Under the pieces are notes generated by a model, which did not search any database, was not told the DNA's origin, and was given only the letters and a program-made list of their open reading frames with translations. Below, piece by piece: positions 34,127 to 43,186 of a stretch of 64,000 nucleotides of DNA. The position numbers and the translations under genes are program-made. Within the stretch, counting starts at the first letter, position 1. Each line of letters begins with the position of its first letter. Origin of the DNA: Pseudoleptotrichia goodfellowii. Lineage in GTDB: Bacteria > Fusobacteriota > Fusobacteriia > Fusobacteriales > Leptotrichiaceae. The stretch covers positions 1,674,001 through 1,738,000 of the forward strand of contig NZ_AP019822.1 in NCBI RefSeq assembly GCF_007990505.1, in the 5' to 3' direction.

Positions 34127-35158
34127 CTAATATTTCATAATATATTTATTAAAAATATCTTTTTTTAAAATTTTTTCTTTTTCTAAAAAATCAAACATTT
34201 GCCCGATATCTTCCAGTGAATACTTTTTATCTTTTCTTTTATTCCAACTTTTCATTTCTTCATAAATATTATTATTACTTATTTCATCGTCTTTTTTGTT
34301 TTTTAAAATATAAATAACAGTTGATAATAGCTCTACTTTATTTTCTATTTCTTCTTTTACTGAAATTGAATAGAAATTTTTCATATTAATATAAATCTGT
34401 ATAGCATTTTCTATATTTTCTTTTTCTTTTTGTAAATTTTTTGTTATTTCTTCTTTCAGTAATTCTTTTTCAATTTCAACAAGTTTTTTATTATTTAATT
34501 TGGAATATTCTTTCAACTTCTGATATTGTATACTTATTAATTTTGAAAAAGGACCTTCAGATTCCTCTTTAAATTTAAAATAATTATTTCTATCTCCTAA
34601 ATAAATTAATTTTTGCAAAACTAAATCGGTTATCTCCTTTTTTATTCCTTTTTCTTCAGCTTTCACTAAAGTATATGCAATTAAATAGTGTCCTTTACTT
34701 AGTTTTGACTCACTAATAGCAGGTTCATAAATAATAACATTTGTACTTTTGGAAACTCTTTTTTCAAATTTTTCGATCTCGTTTTTTACTAATTTCCAGT
34801 CCAATTTCCCATTTCCTGCTCCGATTGGAGGAATAGATACACTTTTTATTCTCAATTTTTCCAATAACTCTTCTAACTTTTTCAATCCGATTTCAATGTA
34901 TTCAATTTTTGAATTTTCTTTCCAATTTTTCTTCGTAGGAAAATTTATTATTATCTTGTCTTTTTCTTCAGTATAAATTAAATCTTTTCCAACATCTACT
35001 TCTTTAATTAAACATTTTTGTTCATAATTCTGAAAATTATTCGGATATTTAATTTTAAATTGATAAGCCAGACCTTTCCCCATTATCCCCTGAGTATTTA
35101 CAGGATTTATTAAAGCCTGTGTCTCACTTTCAAATATATTTCCCTGTCTTATTTCCAT
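34127..35158 (-). CDS. darG: DarG-type macro-domain antitoxin (DNA ADP-ribosylglycohydrolase)
   Basis: 343 residues. N-terminal macro domain (about 1-155): [44 protein letters not shown] (the Lys region important for glycohydrolase activity) and [12 protein letters not shown]. The C-terminal half (about 165-343: [15 protein letters not shown] onward) is the DarT-neutralising region of full-length DarG. The family removes ADP-ribose from thymidine bases in single-stranded DNA and also binds the toxin. It follows the toxin gene by 25 bp. RBS GGGAG is good. DarG is intact while DarT is frameshifted, a pattern consistent with loss of the toxin. Confidence 0.9.
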   Translation of the reverse strand: MEIRQGNIFESETQALINPVNTQGIMGKGLAYQFKIKYPNNFQNYEQKCLIKEVDVGKDLIYTEEKDKIIINFPTKKNWKENSKIEYIEIGLKKLEELLEKLRIKSVSIPPIGAGNGKLDWKLVKNEIEKFEKRVSKSTNVIIYEPAISESKLSKGHYLIAYTLVKAEEKGIKKEITDLVLQKLIYLGDRNNYFKFKEESEGPFSKLISIQYQKLKEYSKLNNKKLVEIEKELLKEEITKNLQKEKENIENAIQIYINMKNFYSISVKEEIENKVELLSTVIYILKNKKDDEISNNNIYEEMKSWNKRKDKKYSLEDIGQMFDFLEKEKILKKDIFNKYIMKY

Positions 35159-35183
35159 AATAATTCTCCCTTAGATTTTATCT

Positions 35184-35781
35184 TTAGAAATATCTTTTAT
35201 CATCAATAAAAACTTCTATTTTCAAATTATTTTTTTCAAGCTTTTTTTCTACTATTTGTTTCTGTGCAAATGAAAAAACTCCTATTTTCCATTTTCCACT
35301 CAAATATATTCTATCTTTTATTAAAACTTCCGACATTAAAAATTGCTGAGTTTTATTATCAGAAAAATCTAAATATCCCATATCATTTTGTAATTTCTTT
35401 TCTTCTTTCAACAATTTTTCCTTAAATCCCATTAAATCATTTATTTTTATTGCATTATTTTGTGATTTTGAGATTGGATGATATAAATAAAAATCTAATT
35501 CATTATTGCTAAAATCATCTATATTATAATTTAAAAAAATCATATTTTCACTCAATTGATTTTTCAAAACTTTCCAATTAATAAGGTATACTGTATTTTT
35601 TCTGTAAATAATTTATATGAAATGGAATATAATTATTCAAATCATTTCGCTCTCCTATAATTCTTTTATCTGCTGTATCATTAAATTTTATATTAAACTG
35701 CTTTAATTGATTTCTGGAAATTAACCCTCTCTCCAATATACTTTCTAAATTATCTATATGTGTCAAATGATGAATCCACAT
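35184..35781 (-). pseudogene. darT: DarT-type DNA ADP-ribosyltransferase toxin, frameshifted
   Basis: Two frames together cover a DarT (about 197 residues). Frame 1, 35781-35578: WIHHLTHIDNLESILERGL, RIIGERNDLNNYIPFHI, ending IPY and TAA at 35580-35578. Frame 2, reaching 35184, continues naturally with NWKVLKNQLSENMIFLNYN and contains QQFLMSEVLIKDRI, where Glu of SEVLI is the expected catalytic residue. One extra base between the frames (for example a T in CCTTATTAATTGG, or a change in the A6 run at 35596-35601) breaks the reading. RBS AAAGGGGGG is strong. DarT modifies thymidine in ssDNA. Either a real inactivation, slippage-based control, or a sequence error. Confidence 0.82.
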
Positions 35782-35818
35782 ATTTTATACCCCCCTTTTA
35801 ATATATAAATTCATATTT

Positions 35819-37057
35819 TTATTTATTTAAAATCTCAATAACCTCTTTTAAATTATATTTCTCTTGTTCTCCCGTACTGAATCTCTTTAAAGTAACAACA
35901 TTTTCCTTCTGTTCTTCTTCTCCCAATATAAGCACATACTCAGCATTAATTTTATTGGCTTTTTTCATTTGGGCGGAAAAACTTTTCGGATTATAGTCAA
36001 AATTTACTTTAATTCCCTTTTTCCTCAATTCTTCTACTGTTTTTATAAAATATTCCTTCGTTTCATCAAAATATACAACATATATTTTTTCTTCTTTCTG
36101 CTCTAGTAAACTTTCATCCATAAGCATTGCAGCTCTTTCCATTCCCGCCGCAAATCCTATCGCCGGTATCTTTACATTATCGAGAATTTCAAGCAGTCTG
36201 TCATATCTTCCTCCTGCAAGTACCGTCGCCTGTGCTCCGAGCTTATCGGATTTTATTTCAAATACCGTATCCGAATAATAATCAAGTCCTCTCACAAGTT
36301 TAGGATTTTCAACATACTTTACTCCCAGTATTTCAAGATATCTCTTCGTATCCTCAAAATATTTTTTACTTTCTTCATCTAAATAATCATATAGCTTCGG
36401 AGCATCTTTAAACTGTTCCTGATCTCCTTTATCTTTGGAATCTAATGCTCTCAAAGGATTTTTTTCATATCTTTTTTTAGAGTCTTCGCTTAATTTATCA
36501 AGCCTTTGAGCCATAAACTCTTTCAAATCGTCTATATATTTTTTTCTCGATTCCAAATTTCCTAAGCTATTCAGCTCTACTGTCAATCCTGTTATACCGA
36601 GTTTTTCCAAAAATTCACAACTCATTTTTATTACTTCTGCATCAAGGTAAGGACTTCTAATCCCGAATATCTCGGCTCCGACTTGATGAAACTCTCTGTA
36701 CCTTCCTTTCTGCGGAGCTTCATATCTGTACATCGGCCCGTTATAAAACCATTTTACAACAGGATCCGATTTGTGAAGTCCCGCTTCCAGATAAGCCCTT
36801 ACAACTCCTGCCGTTCCCTCAGGACGCAATGTAACATTACGCTCCCCTTTATCTTTGAAATCATACATTTCTTTTGAAACAACATCGGTTTCATCTCCTA
36901 CACTTCTTCTGAAAAGCTCCGTTTCCTCTAAAATCGGTGTTATTATTCTTTCAAAGCCGTACTTTGTAAAAACTTTTTTTGCTGTATCTACTATAAAATC
37001 ATATTTTTTTACATCATCAAAATATCTGTCTTTCATTCCTTTTAAAACATTTATCAT
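35819..37057 (-). CDS. hisS: Histidyl-tRNA synthetase
   Basis: 412 residues. Class II synthetase: INVLKGMKDRYFDD at the start, motif 2 region LRPEGTAGVVRAYLE and PQKGRYREFHQVGAEIFG, the HisRS-specific RGLDYYSDTVFEI and GGRYDRLLEIL, motif 3 IGFAAGMERAAMLM, then the C-terminal anticodon-binding domain (about 325-412). ATG at 37057 with AGAGAGG 7 nt upstream is preferred; a start 24 nt earlier would enclose this RBS. Followed by darT 38 bp later and preceded by tmk. No T-box leader is visible. Confidence 0.96.
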   Translation of the reverse strand: MINVLKGMKDRYFDDVKKYDFIVDTAKKVFTKYGFERIITPILEETELFRRSVGDETDVVSKEMYDFKDKGERNVTLRPEGTAGVVRAYLEAGLHKSDPVVKWFYNGPMYRYEAPQKGRYREFHQVGAEIFGIRSPYLDAEVIKMSCEFLEKLGITGLTVELNSLGNLESRKKYIDDLKEFMAQRLDKLSEDSKKRYEKNPLRALDSKDKGDQEQFKDAPKLYDYLDEESKKYFEDTKRYLEILGVKYVENPKLVRGLDYYSDTVFEIKSDKLGAQATVLAGGRYDRLLEILDNVKIPAIGFAAGMERAAMLMDESLLEQKEEKIYVVYFDETKEYFIKTVEELRKKGIKVNFDYNPKSFSAQMKKANKINAEYVLILGEEEQKENVVTLKRFSTGEQEKYNLKEVIEILNK

Positions 37058-37082
37058 TGTCTTACCTCTCTTTTGTTTCATT

Positions 37083-37760
37083 TTAAATATTATATAATAT
37101 TTTTTCTATTATTTCATTATTTATTTCTTCTATTGTTCTCAATCTATTGTTTTCTACACAGGATATCATTATCCAACCGTATTTTTCAGCCAGTTCTTTT
37201 GCAAGGTTATAAGCATTTTTCAAATATTCCTTATCACTTTCGTGAATATCTTTTTTTTCTTCGCCTGTTATTTTATTAATTCTTTCTTTCATAAGTTTCT
37301 GGCTGAACTCAAAGGGAACATCCAGAAAAAATACCAAATCGGGCTCAGGTATGGGCATTTTTTCCCATTCCAAATCTACCAGCCATTCCAGATATTTTTC
37401 TCTTTCTTTTTCGTTGCCTATTTTCGGAGCCTGATGAACCATATTTGACGTAGTATATCTGTCACTTACAATTATTCCTCCGTTATTATAAAAGTCCTCC
37501 CAATCTTTTTTAAAAGAAGCGTATCTGTCTACCGAATAAAATAACGAAGCGGCATAAGCATTTACACTGTCCACTCTTTTCCCAAACTCTCCTGCAAGAT
37601 ACATTTTTACAGGCTCTGAAGCTTTGCTCTCATAGTTGGGAAAAGATATTTTTTTTATTTTTTCTTTTCCTTTCAGTTCACATAATCTCTTATATATAAG
37701 TTCTGTCTGGGTCTGTTTACCGCTTCCGTCAGTTCCTTCAATGATTATAAGTTTTCCCAT
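37083..37760 (-). CDS. tmk: Thymidylate kinase
   Basis: 225 residues. Seen: P-loop IEGTDGSGKQTQTELIYKRL, the DR(Y/H) motif IIVSDRYTTSNMVHQ and FLDVPFEFS before the LID region. The GTDGSGKQTQ form marks the clostridial/fusobacterial branch of dTMP kinases. It phosphorylates dTMP to dTDP for DNA synthesis. RBS GAGGAAA precedes the ATG at 37760. It lies 25 bp upstream of hisS on the same strand, probably in one transcript with hisS-darTG-aspS. Having a thymidine-targeting toxin gene close to tmk is probably coincidental. Confidence 0.92.
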   Translation of the reverse strand: MGKLIIIEGTDGSGKQTQTELIYKRLCELKGKEKIKKISFPNYESKASEPVKMYLAGEFGKRVDSVNAYAASLFYSVDRYASFKKDWEDFYNNGGIIVSDRYTTSNMVHQAPKIGNEKEREKYLEWLVDLEWEKMPIPEPDLVFFLDVPFEFSQKLMKERINKITGEEKKDIHESDKEYLKNAYNLAKELAEKYGWIMISCVENNRLRTIEEINNEIIEKILYNI

Positions 37761-37796
37761 TTTTTCCTCTTTTCTCGATTTTAAATTTTTTTATTG

Positions 37797-38670
37797 TTAC
37801 AAATCTTCTTTCTCGGCAAAAAAATACTTCATTAAATTTAAAAATAAATCAGGTCTTGTGATATTATTAAAATAAATTTGCTGCAAAATTTTTCCTTCTA
37901 AATCTAAAATTATAAAATTATTCCATTTATTGAAAAATATTTTGTTTTCATTTCGATTATAAATCACATCTTTTATTTTTATATAATCTTTTGTCAGTGA
38001 TATTTCATAAGTCCCTGAAGGGTTTTCATAAATATTTCCTGGGCAATCGGAAAAAATTTTATCAACAACAGGACCTAAAATAGCAAGAAAGGATAAAATT
38101 CCGATTACAAACTCAAATATTGATTTAATATCTCTTTTTACAATGAATTTTTCTTCATAATCTTCTTCAACTCTGTTTATTTTCTCTGCAATAATATAAT
38201 TCAAGTAATCTTTAATAAGAATTTTCCTTGTCCCTTTTCCCAAACCTTGTAAACTTAAACTTTTACATTCATTTTTCTCTGTTTTATAACAAATTCTGTG
38301 AATATTTCCTTCAGATAACCCCGGTGTGTAATAATATTCAAAATTTCTATAAAGTATTTTTTCTTTATCTTTAACCTACTATAAATCCGTCATTATAAAA
38401 ATAAATTATCGGGCTTCTTGAAAGATTAAAAACAAATAGCACCGCAAGAAAAATGAATAATAATATTGTTTCTAAATTAAGAAATTTCGGCCATTGCCCT
38501 TGTAAAACTGAGAAAAAACATACAGTTATTCCCATTATTACCAAAAAACCTATATAAAATGTAAAAATTTTCTGAAATAAACTTTTTTTAGTTATTAAAA
38601 CTAGTTTCAATCCTTCTTTGCTTATATTATTTTTCTCGATCAATCTTTCTATCTTTTTATCAGTTTTCAT
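37797..38670 (-). pseudogene. Unknown membrane protein gene split by a frameshift
   Basis: Frame 1 (38670-38371, 99 aa) has two hydrophobic segments (about 33-55 and 68-85) and ends NDGFIVG at a TAA. Directly after the stop the frame one base further on is open: KDKEKILYRNFEYYYTP, then GLSEGNIHRICYKTEK, joining without gap the frame annotated from the TTG at 38243 to 37797 (KGTRKILIKDYLNYIIAEK, another membrane segment at VIGILSFLAILGPVVDKIF). Dropping one G at 38375-38376 gives an unbroken protein of about 290 residues. Not recognised. Either a recent pseudogene or a sequence error; the first half also has its own RBS. Confidence 0.7.
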
Positions 38671-38790
38671 TTTAAACCCCTTTTGTTATGTTTTTTTATA
38701 TTTTATCAGAATTTTCTGTTTTTTTCTATATTTTCTTTATTTTTCATTTTTTTTAATATATAATACTAAAAAAATAAATAGGAGAAAGAA

Positions 38791-39342
38791 ATGATAAATT
38801 TAATACAAAACATTGATATATCGTGCATTGAGTTTCTTTACAAAATTCAGCACAACCTAAAATCCGACATAATTAATAAAACTATGATATTTTTTACAAA
38901 TTTGGGAGATAACGGAATCATTTGGATTATGATTTCATTGATTTTACTTTGCACGAAAAAATACAGAAAATCAGGAATTATATCAGTAATCTCACTAATC
39001 GTATGCTCCGTTACTGTAAATCTGATTTTAAAACCTCTTGTTCACAGACCCAGACCTTTTAACGAAATAGCTCATATTGTATTGTTAATCAAAGCCCCTA
39101 AAGATTTTTCATTTCCATCGGGACATACTGCCGCCTCTTTCACAGCCGTTTATATTTTCTTTAAAAATATGAAAAAGTATTTCTTTCCTGTTTTGATTAT
39201 AGCCTTATTTATAGCATTTTCAAGACTCTATTTGACTGTACATTATCCGAGTGATGTTTTTGCGGGAATTTTAATAGGTTTGTTTTCAGGATTTGCAGGA
39301 GAAAAAATATTTTACCGTTTTTTGAATAAAAATTCTTCTTAG
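38791..39342 (+). CDS. PAP2-family membrane phosphatase
   Basis: 183 residues, about five to six membrane segments. All three phosphatase motifs are present: KPLVHRPRPF (KxxxxxxRP type), SFPSGHTAAS (PSGH) and SRLYLTVHYPSDV (SRxxxxxHxxxD). Such proteins dephosphorylate undecaprenyl pyrophosphate, phosphatidylglycerophosphate or lipid A groups at the outer face of the inner membrane. AGGAGAAAG precedes the ATG. Monocistronic, surrounded by minus-strand genes. Undecaprenyl-PP phosphatase is the most usual role, but it is not proven. Confidence 0.9.
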   Translation: MINLIQNIDISCIEFLYKIQHNLKSDIINKTMIFFTNLGDNGIIWIMISLILLCTKKYRKSGIISVISLIVCSVTVNLILKPLVHRPRPFNEIAHIVLLIKAPKDFSFPSGHTAASFTAVYIFFKNMKKYFFPVLIIALFIAFSRLYLTVHYPSDVFAGILIGLFSGFAGEKIFYRFLNKNSS

Positions 39343-39356
39343 TCAGTTTTTTTTAC

Positions 39357-39391
39357 AAAAAAAAATCGCTAAATACTTTTTTGATTCAGCG
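39357..39391 (-). terminator. Terminator downstream of tRNA-Cys
   Basis: Minus strand: CGCTGAAT and ATTTAGCG (39367-39391) form a stem followed by a run of nine T (A at 39357-39365 on the plus strand). Confidence 0.7.
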
Positions 39392-39411
39392 GTTACTGTT
39401 TAATAATATTT

Positions 39412-39486
39412 TGGAGGCGACAACCGGATTCAAACCGGTGTACAAGGTTTTGCAGACCTCTGCCTAAATCACTCGACCATGTCGCC
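39412..39486 (-). tRNA. tRNA-Cys (GCA)
   Basis: 75 nt on the minus strand with encoded CCA. Acceptor stem GGCGACA pairs with TGTCGCC, discriminator T73 (a tRNA-Cys identity element), anticodon loop CTGCAAA with GCA, T-arm CCGGTTTGAATCCGG. The D-arm ATGGTCGAGTGATTTAGGC gives a normal cloverleaf. Confidence 0.95.
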
Positions 39487-39665
39487 ACAGCTTGTTGATT
39501 ATAACATTATTAAATATCTTTGTCAAACGATTTTTTGGAATGGAAGATAAAGTTTGTTAAAAGCTTGCTAAAATCATTCTTTTCAGTATTTTTTTACCGA
39601 TGTCACTTTTTCCCACATATCTTCATTTATATAAGACACTCTCCAACAAAAAAATCAAATCTTTA

Positions 39666-39724
39666 TGGATTTTAATCCACAAAAATCTGATTCTTTATAA
39701 TTTTATGGAATACAATCCATAAAA
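39666..39724. other. Pair of AT-rich hairpins after the methyltransferase gene
   Basis: TGGATT/AATCCA (39666-39679) and TTTTATGGA/TCCATAAAA (39701-39724, perfect 9-bp arms) are alike in sequence and lie just after the methyltransferase stop on the minus strand. They probably end or stabilise that transcript. 39488-39665 otherwise shows nothing. Confidence 0.5.
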
Positions 39725-39741
39725 TCTTCCATATTTAATTT

Positions 39742-40545
39742 TTAATCATTTTTCTTTTTATACTCATATATCCCTAATCTATTGTTATACAAATACATAA
39801 AAGGGATTACCCATTTTTTCGTAAAAGGCAGGATTTTTTTCATTTCTGTAGTAAAATTGATAAGTCCTGTCTGTTTCATCAAAGGATTTAATTTTACAAC
39901 CTCACTTCCGTCTTTTACTGCCCATTTGAATTTTGCATTCATTTTTTTCAGTGTATCGTGTTCTTTCTGCATCTTTAATGCTCCTTTGGAAATAAGGTCG
40001 AATTGTGCTTCAAATTCATCAAAGTTGTCAGTCAGTATTTTCAGAAAATCTTTTACTTCATTTTCATCAAAATACATCAAAACTCCTTCTGAAATAATGA
40101 GAAGCTTTTTCCCGTTTACTTTTACATCTTGGGTCCATGCAGGATCTAAAGCTGATTTTGAAATATTTTTTACTCTCTCATTTTCAGGAAAAAATAGTTT
40201 TCTTTTTTCTATTACTTCAGGAAAATCCAAATTATACCATTCGATTTTACCGTTATCGATTCTGTTAAATCTTGTATCCAGTCCGCATCCCACAGAAACA
40301 ATAACACTTTCAGGATTTTCTGAAATAAATTTTTTAACCTGATCATCCATTGTTTTCGCTCTCGCTAAAATACCGTAGTAAGAAAGCCATCCACTTTTAA
40401 ATTTTGAAAAATCATAGTCTATCATCGACATTATTTCTTCGGATTTTTTATCTTCCAATACCGATTTTTCTTTTTTAGCATCTTCTCCTCTTGCGTATAA
40501 TGTTATAAGTAATGTTTCCATTACTCCGTCAAGTTTAATTTTCAT
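39742..40545 (-). CDS. LCM/PPM-family S-adenosylmethionine-dependent methyltransferase
   Basis: 267 residues. Seen: VIVSVGCGLDTRFNRID (SAM-binding GCGLDTR motif of the leucine carboxyl methyltransferase-like family, PF04072), WYNLDFPEVIEKRKLF and LLIISEGVLMYF. Bacterial members methylate small molecules or polyketide/tetracenomycin-like carboxylates and hydroxyls; the substrate cannot be told. ATG at 40545 has GGAG 8 nt upstream; a GTG 9 nt earlier is possible. Monocistronic. Confidence 0.88.
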   Translation of the reverse strand: MKIKLDGVMETLLITLYARGEDAKKEKSVLEDKKSEEIMSMIDYDFSKFKSGWLSYYGILARAKTMDDQVKKFISENPESVIVSVGCGLDTRFNRIDNGKIEWYNLDFPEVIEKRKLFFPENERVKNISKSALDPAWTQDVKVNGKKLLIISEGVLMYFDENEVKDFLKILTDNFDEFEAQFDLISKGALKMQKEHDTLKKMNAKFKWAVKDGSEVVKLNPLMKQTGLINFTTEMKKILPFTKKWVIPFMYLYNNRLGIYEYKKKND

Positions 40546-40694
40546 ATAAATCACTCCGTTTCCTGATTTTATTTAACCACAAATTACTTTGATTGTCAAA
40601 CTTTTTTCGCTTTTTTAATTACATATTTTTCAAAAATTTATTATACTAATCTTATCATAAATAATACATATTTTATTTTAATCTTTAGATATGT

Positions 40695-40700
40695 TATAAT
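40695..40700 (+). promoter_or_regulatory. Probable -10 of the liv operon
   Basis: A consensus TATAAT about 96 bp before the ATG of the first binding-protein gene. No good -35 is seen 17 nt upstream (TTTATT), so activation may be needed. The leader of about 90 nt is AT-rich, with ACTTC...GAAGT short inverted ends around 40728-40765. Confidence 0.4.
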
Positions 40701-40795
40701 CTGTATCACAAATTTAATGTAAATAAGTACTTCATATATGTTATGTAATAATATAATTACGAAGTTTCAATTTTATGAAAGAAAGGAAAAAGTAT

Positions 40796-41911
40796 ATGAA
40801 AAGAATTTTATTAACTGCATTGTTGTTAATTATTTTTATTGTCAGTTGCGGCGAAAAAAAATCTGCTGACAGCAATGTTATAAAAATAGGGGTCATTGCA
40901 CCGCTTACAGGTAATTATGCACAGTACGGAACTGCTGTAAAAGACGGAGTTGAATTGAAAGTAAACGAAATCAATAAAGCAGGCGGAATTAACGGAAAAA
41001 AAATTGAACTTATTATCGCCGACAGTAAAGGCGATGTACAGGAATCTGTAAATGCATTTAAAAAAATGGTTTCACAGGATAAAGTAACTGCCGTTATCGG
41101 AGAAGTTGTATCTGCTACTACACAGGCTATTTCAGATCTTGCTCAGACTGCAAAAGTGCCTTTAATTTCGGCAACTGCTACGAGTATTGATGTTACAAAA
41201 GGAAAAGATTATGTGTTCAGAACAACATTTACGGACCCTTATCAGGGAACTGCCACTGCTAAATATATCCACTCAAAAGGCATAAAATCGGTTGCTGTTT
41301 TAACAAATTCATCAAACGACTATTCTGTAGGAGTTGCCAATGCGTTTAAAGAACAGGCGGCAAAAGACGGAATAAATATAGTTGAAGAAAAGTATACAGG
41401 TGATGATAAAAACTTCAAAGCAATTTTAACAAAATTAAAAGGGCAAAATGCAGAAGCTATGTTCATTCCTGATTATTATAATACAATCGGGCTTATAATT
41501 TCTCAAGCAAGAGATTTAGGAATAAATACCCGTTATTTCGGTGGAGACGGTTGGGATGGAATTCAGACAGACTTTGGAGAAGTAGCTGAAGGAGCAATTT
41601 TTGCAAGTCAGTTTTCTTCCGAAGATACATCGGAAATCGTTCAGAAGTTTATAAACTCTTATAAAACTGAATATAAAAAAGAACCTACAATGTTTGCAGC
41701 ACTCGGTTATGACACAGTAGAAATTTTAGGAACAGCTTTAAAATCTTCCAAAGATTTAACAGGACCTTCAATAAAAGAAGCTCTTAATAATGTAAACGAA
41801 ATCGATTTAATTACAGGAAAATTGAAATTCGATGCTGACAGAAACCCTGAAAAATCTGTTACATTCATTGAAATAAAAGGTGGAAAACTTACTTTAAAAG
41901 AAAAATTTTAA
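40796..41911 (+). CDS. livJ: Branched-chain amino acid ABC transporter binding lipoprotein (copy 1)
   Basis: 371 residues. Lipoprotein signal KRILLTALLLIIFIVSC with Cys near residue 19 (lipobox IVSC). The mature part is a LivJ-type periplasmic-binding fold: VIKIGVIAPLTGNYAQYG, VNEINKAGGINGKKIEL and KVTAVIGEVVSATTQAISD. It captures Leu/Ile/Val or related amino acids and passes them to LivHMGF. ATG at 40796 with AGGAA 8 nt upstream is preferred over an ATG 21 nt earlier. A close paralogue follows directly; the two share the same fold and many identical residues but diverge in ligand-contact loops. Confidence 0.92.
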   Translation: MKRILLTALLLIIFIVSCGEKKSADSNVIKIGVIAPLTGNYAQYGTAVKDGVELKVNEINKAGGINGKKIELIIADSKGDVQESVNAFKKMVSQDKVTAVIGEVVSATTQAISDLAQTAKVPLISATATSIDVTKGKDYVFRTTFTDPYQGTATAKYIHSKGIKSVAVLTNSSNDYSVGVANAFKEQAAKDGINIVEEKYTGDDKNFKAILTKLKGQNAEAMFIPDYYNTIGLIISQARDLGINTRYFGGDGWDGIQTDFGEVAEGAIFASQFSSEDTSEIVQKFINSYKTEYKKEPTMFAALGYDTVEILGTALKSSKDLTGPSIKEALNNVNEIDLITGKLKFDADRNPEKSVTFIEIKGGKLTLKEKF

Positions 41912-41938
41912 TTTAATATATAAAGGAGAAAGAAAAAA

Positions 41939-43060
41939 ATGAAAAAATTATTGTTACTTATGTCATTATTAATGGTATTTATACTTAGTTGCGGAGGTAA
42001 AAAAGAAGCTGCTCAGGATAAAGATTCAATAAAAATAGGAGTTATCGGACCTCTTACGGGAGATATCGCCCAATACGGTACAAGTACTATTGACGGTTTT
42101 AAACTGAGAGTCAAAGAGATCAACGCTGCCGGAGGAATAAAAGGTAAAAAAATAGAACTTGTTATTGCTGACAGTAAAGGTGATCCGCAGGAAGCAATAA
42201 GTATATTCAAAAAAATGGTTTCGCAGGACAAAGTTGATTTTATAGTAGGAGAAGTTGCATCAACTGCATCTCTTGCAATATCAGATTTTGCTCAAAAAGC
42301 TAAAGTACCTATGCTTACACCTACAAGTACATTATTTGATATTACAAAAGGAAAAGATTATGTATTCAGAGTTACTTTTACAGATCCTTATCAAGGTGTA
42401 GCAATGGCTAAATATGTAAAAGAAAGAGGAATTAAAAATATAACAATATTAATCAATACATCAAATGACTACAATGTAGCATTGGCTCAGGCATTTAAAG
42501 AACAGGCTGAAAAAGACGGAATAAAAATTTCCGAAGAAAAATATACTAAAGATGATAAAGACTTTAAGTCGGTTCTTACAAAAGTAAAAGCTCAAAATCC
42601 TGAAGCCGTATTTATACCTGATTATTATAATACAGTGGGCTTGATTCTTACACAAGCTAATGAAATAGGATTGAAAACTCAATTCTTAGGTGGAGACGGT
42701 TGGGACGGAATTCAGACAAACTTCGGTGCTGTTGCAGAAGGCGGAATTTTTGCAAGTCAGTTTGCTCCGGATGATCCTTCGGAAATTGTTCAAAAATTTA
42801 TAAAAGCATATAAAGCTGAATATAATACAGAACCTATAATATTCTCTGCATTGGGATATGACGCAGGAACAGTTGTCGAAGCAGCATTAAACTCTGCAAA
42901 AGATTTATCACGTGAATCAATCAAAGAAGCTTTCAAAGCATCAAATATCGATAATCTTGTAACAGGATCGTTAAAATTTGACGAAAACAGAAATCCTGAA
43001 AAGAAAGTTTCATTTATCGAAGTAAAAAACGGAAAATTAACACTTAAAGATAAATTCTAA
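41939..43060 (+). CDS. livJ: Branched-chain amino acid ABC transporter binding lipoprotein (copy 2)
   Basis: 373 residues, tandem paralogue of the preceding protein. Lipobox ILSC with Cys near residue 18, then GGKKEAAQDKDS. Core motifs IKIGVIGPLTGDIAQYG, VKEINAAGGIKGKKIEL and GGDGWDGIQTNFGAVAEGG match copy 1. Differences such as LTPTSTLFDITKG against LISATATSIDVTKG fall where LivJ proteins contact the ligand, suggesting a second specificity served by the same permease, as LivJ and LivK do in E. coli. AAAGGAG precedes the ATG. Followed by a long hairpin. Confidence 0.92.
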   Translation: MKKLLLLMSLLMVFILSCGGKKEAAQDKDSIKIGVIGPLTGDIAQYGTSTIDGFKLRVKEINAAGGIKGKKIELVIADSKGDPQEAISIFKKMVSQDKVDFIVGEVASTASLAISDFAQKAKVPMLTPTSTLFDITKGKDYVFRVTFTDPYQGVAMAKYVKERGIKNITILINTSNDYNVALAQAFKEQAEKDGIKISEEKYTKDDKDFKSVLTKVKAQNPEAVFIPDYYNTVGLILTQANEIGLKTQFLGGDGWDGIQTNFGAVAEGGIFASQFAPDDPSEIVQKFIKAYKAEYNTEPIIFSALGYDAGTVVEAALNSAKDLSRESIKEAFKASNIDNLVTGSLKFDENRNPEKKVSFIEVKNGKLTLKDKF

Positions 43061-43076
43061 TTAAATACCGCTTAGG

Positions 43077-43165
43077 CTGTCTCAAATAGAGGAATTTCAT
43101 GTTTTCCATAATTCACGGTATCGTCGTTATTGAAAACGGCTTTGAGACAGTTCTTTTTATTTTTT
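43077..43165 (+). terminator. Two-tier stem-loop between binding-protein and permease genes (attenuator)
   Basis: Outer arms CTGTCTCAAA (43077-43086) and TTTGAGACAG (43141-43150), inner arms GTTTTCCATAA and TTATTGAAAAC around the loop TTCACGGTATCGTCG; then TTCTTTTTATTTTTT. It fits partial termination, leaving less permease than binding protein. The outer arms also resemble ends of some insertion sequences or MITEs, but no transposase or clear target duplication is seen. Confidence 0.75.
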
Positions 43166-43186
43166 AAAAATTACAAGGAGTTTCAA

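Noticed and set aside
37058-37082. T-box or other riboswitch leader for hisS
   Set aside because: The gap to tmk is only 25 bp, too short for any leader structure.
39782-40342. 186-codon plus-strand frame
   Set aside because: Antisense shadow of the methyltransferase gene, with Ser/Phe-rich composition and no RBS.
40796-43060. Assembly duplication of the livJ genes
   Set aside because: The two copies differ throughout in both codons and residues, and each has its own RBS, so this is an old gene duplication.
43077-43150. Insertion sequence remnant
   Set aside because: The CTGTCTCAAA inverted arms look IS-like, but there is no transposase fragment and the inner complementary arms and T-rich tail are better explained by an attenuator; kept as an open alternative.
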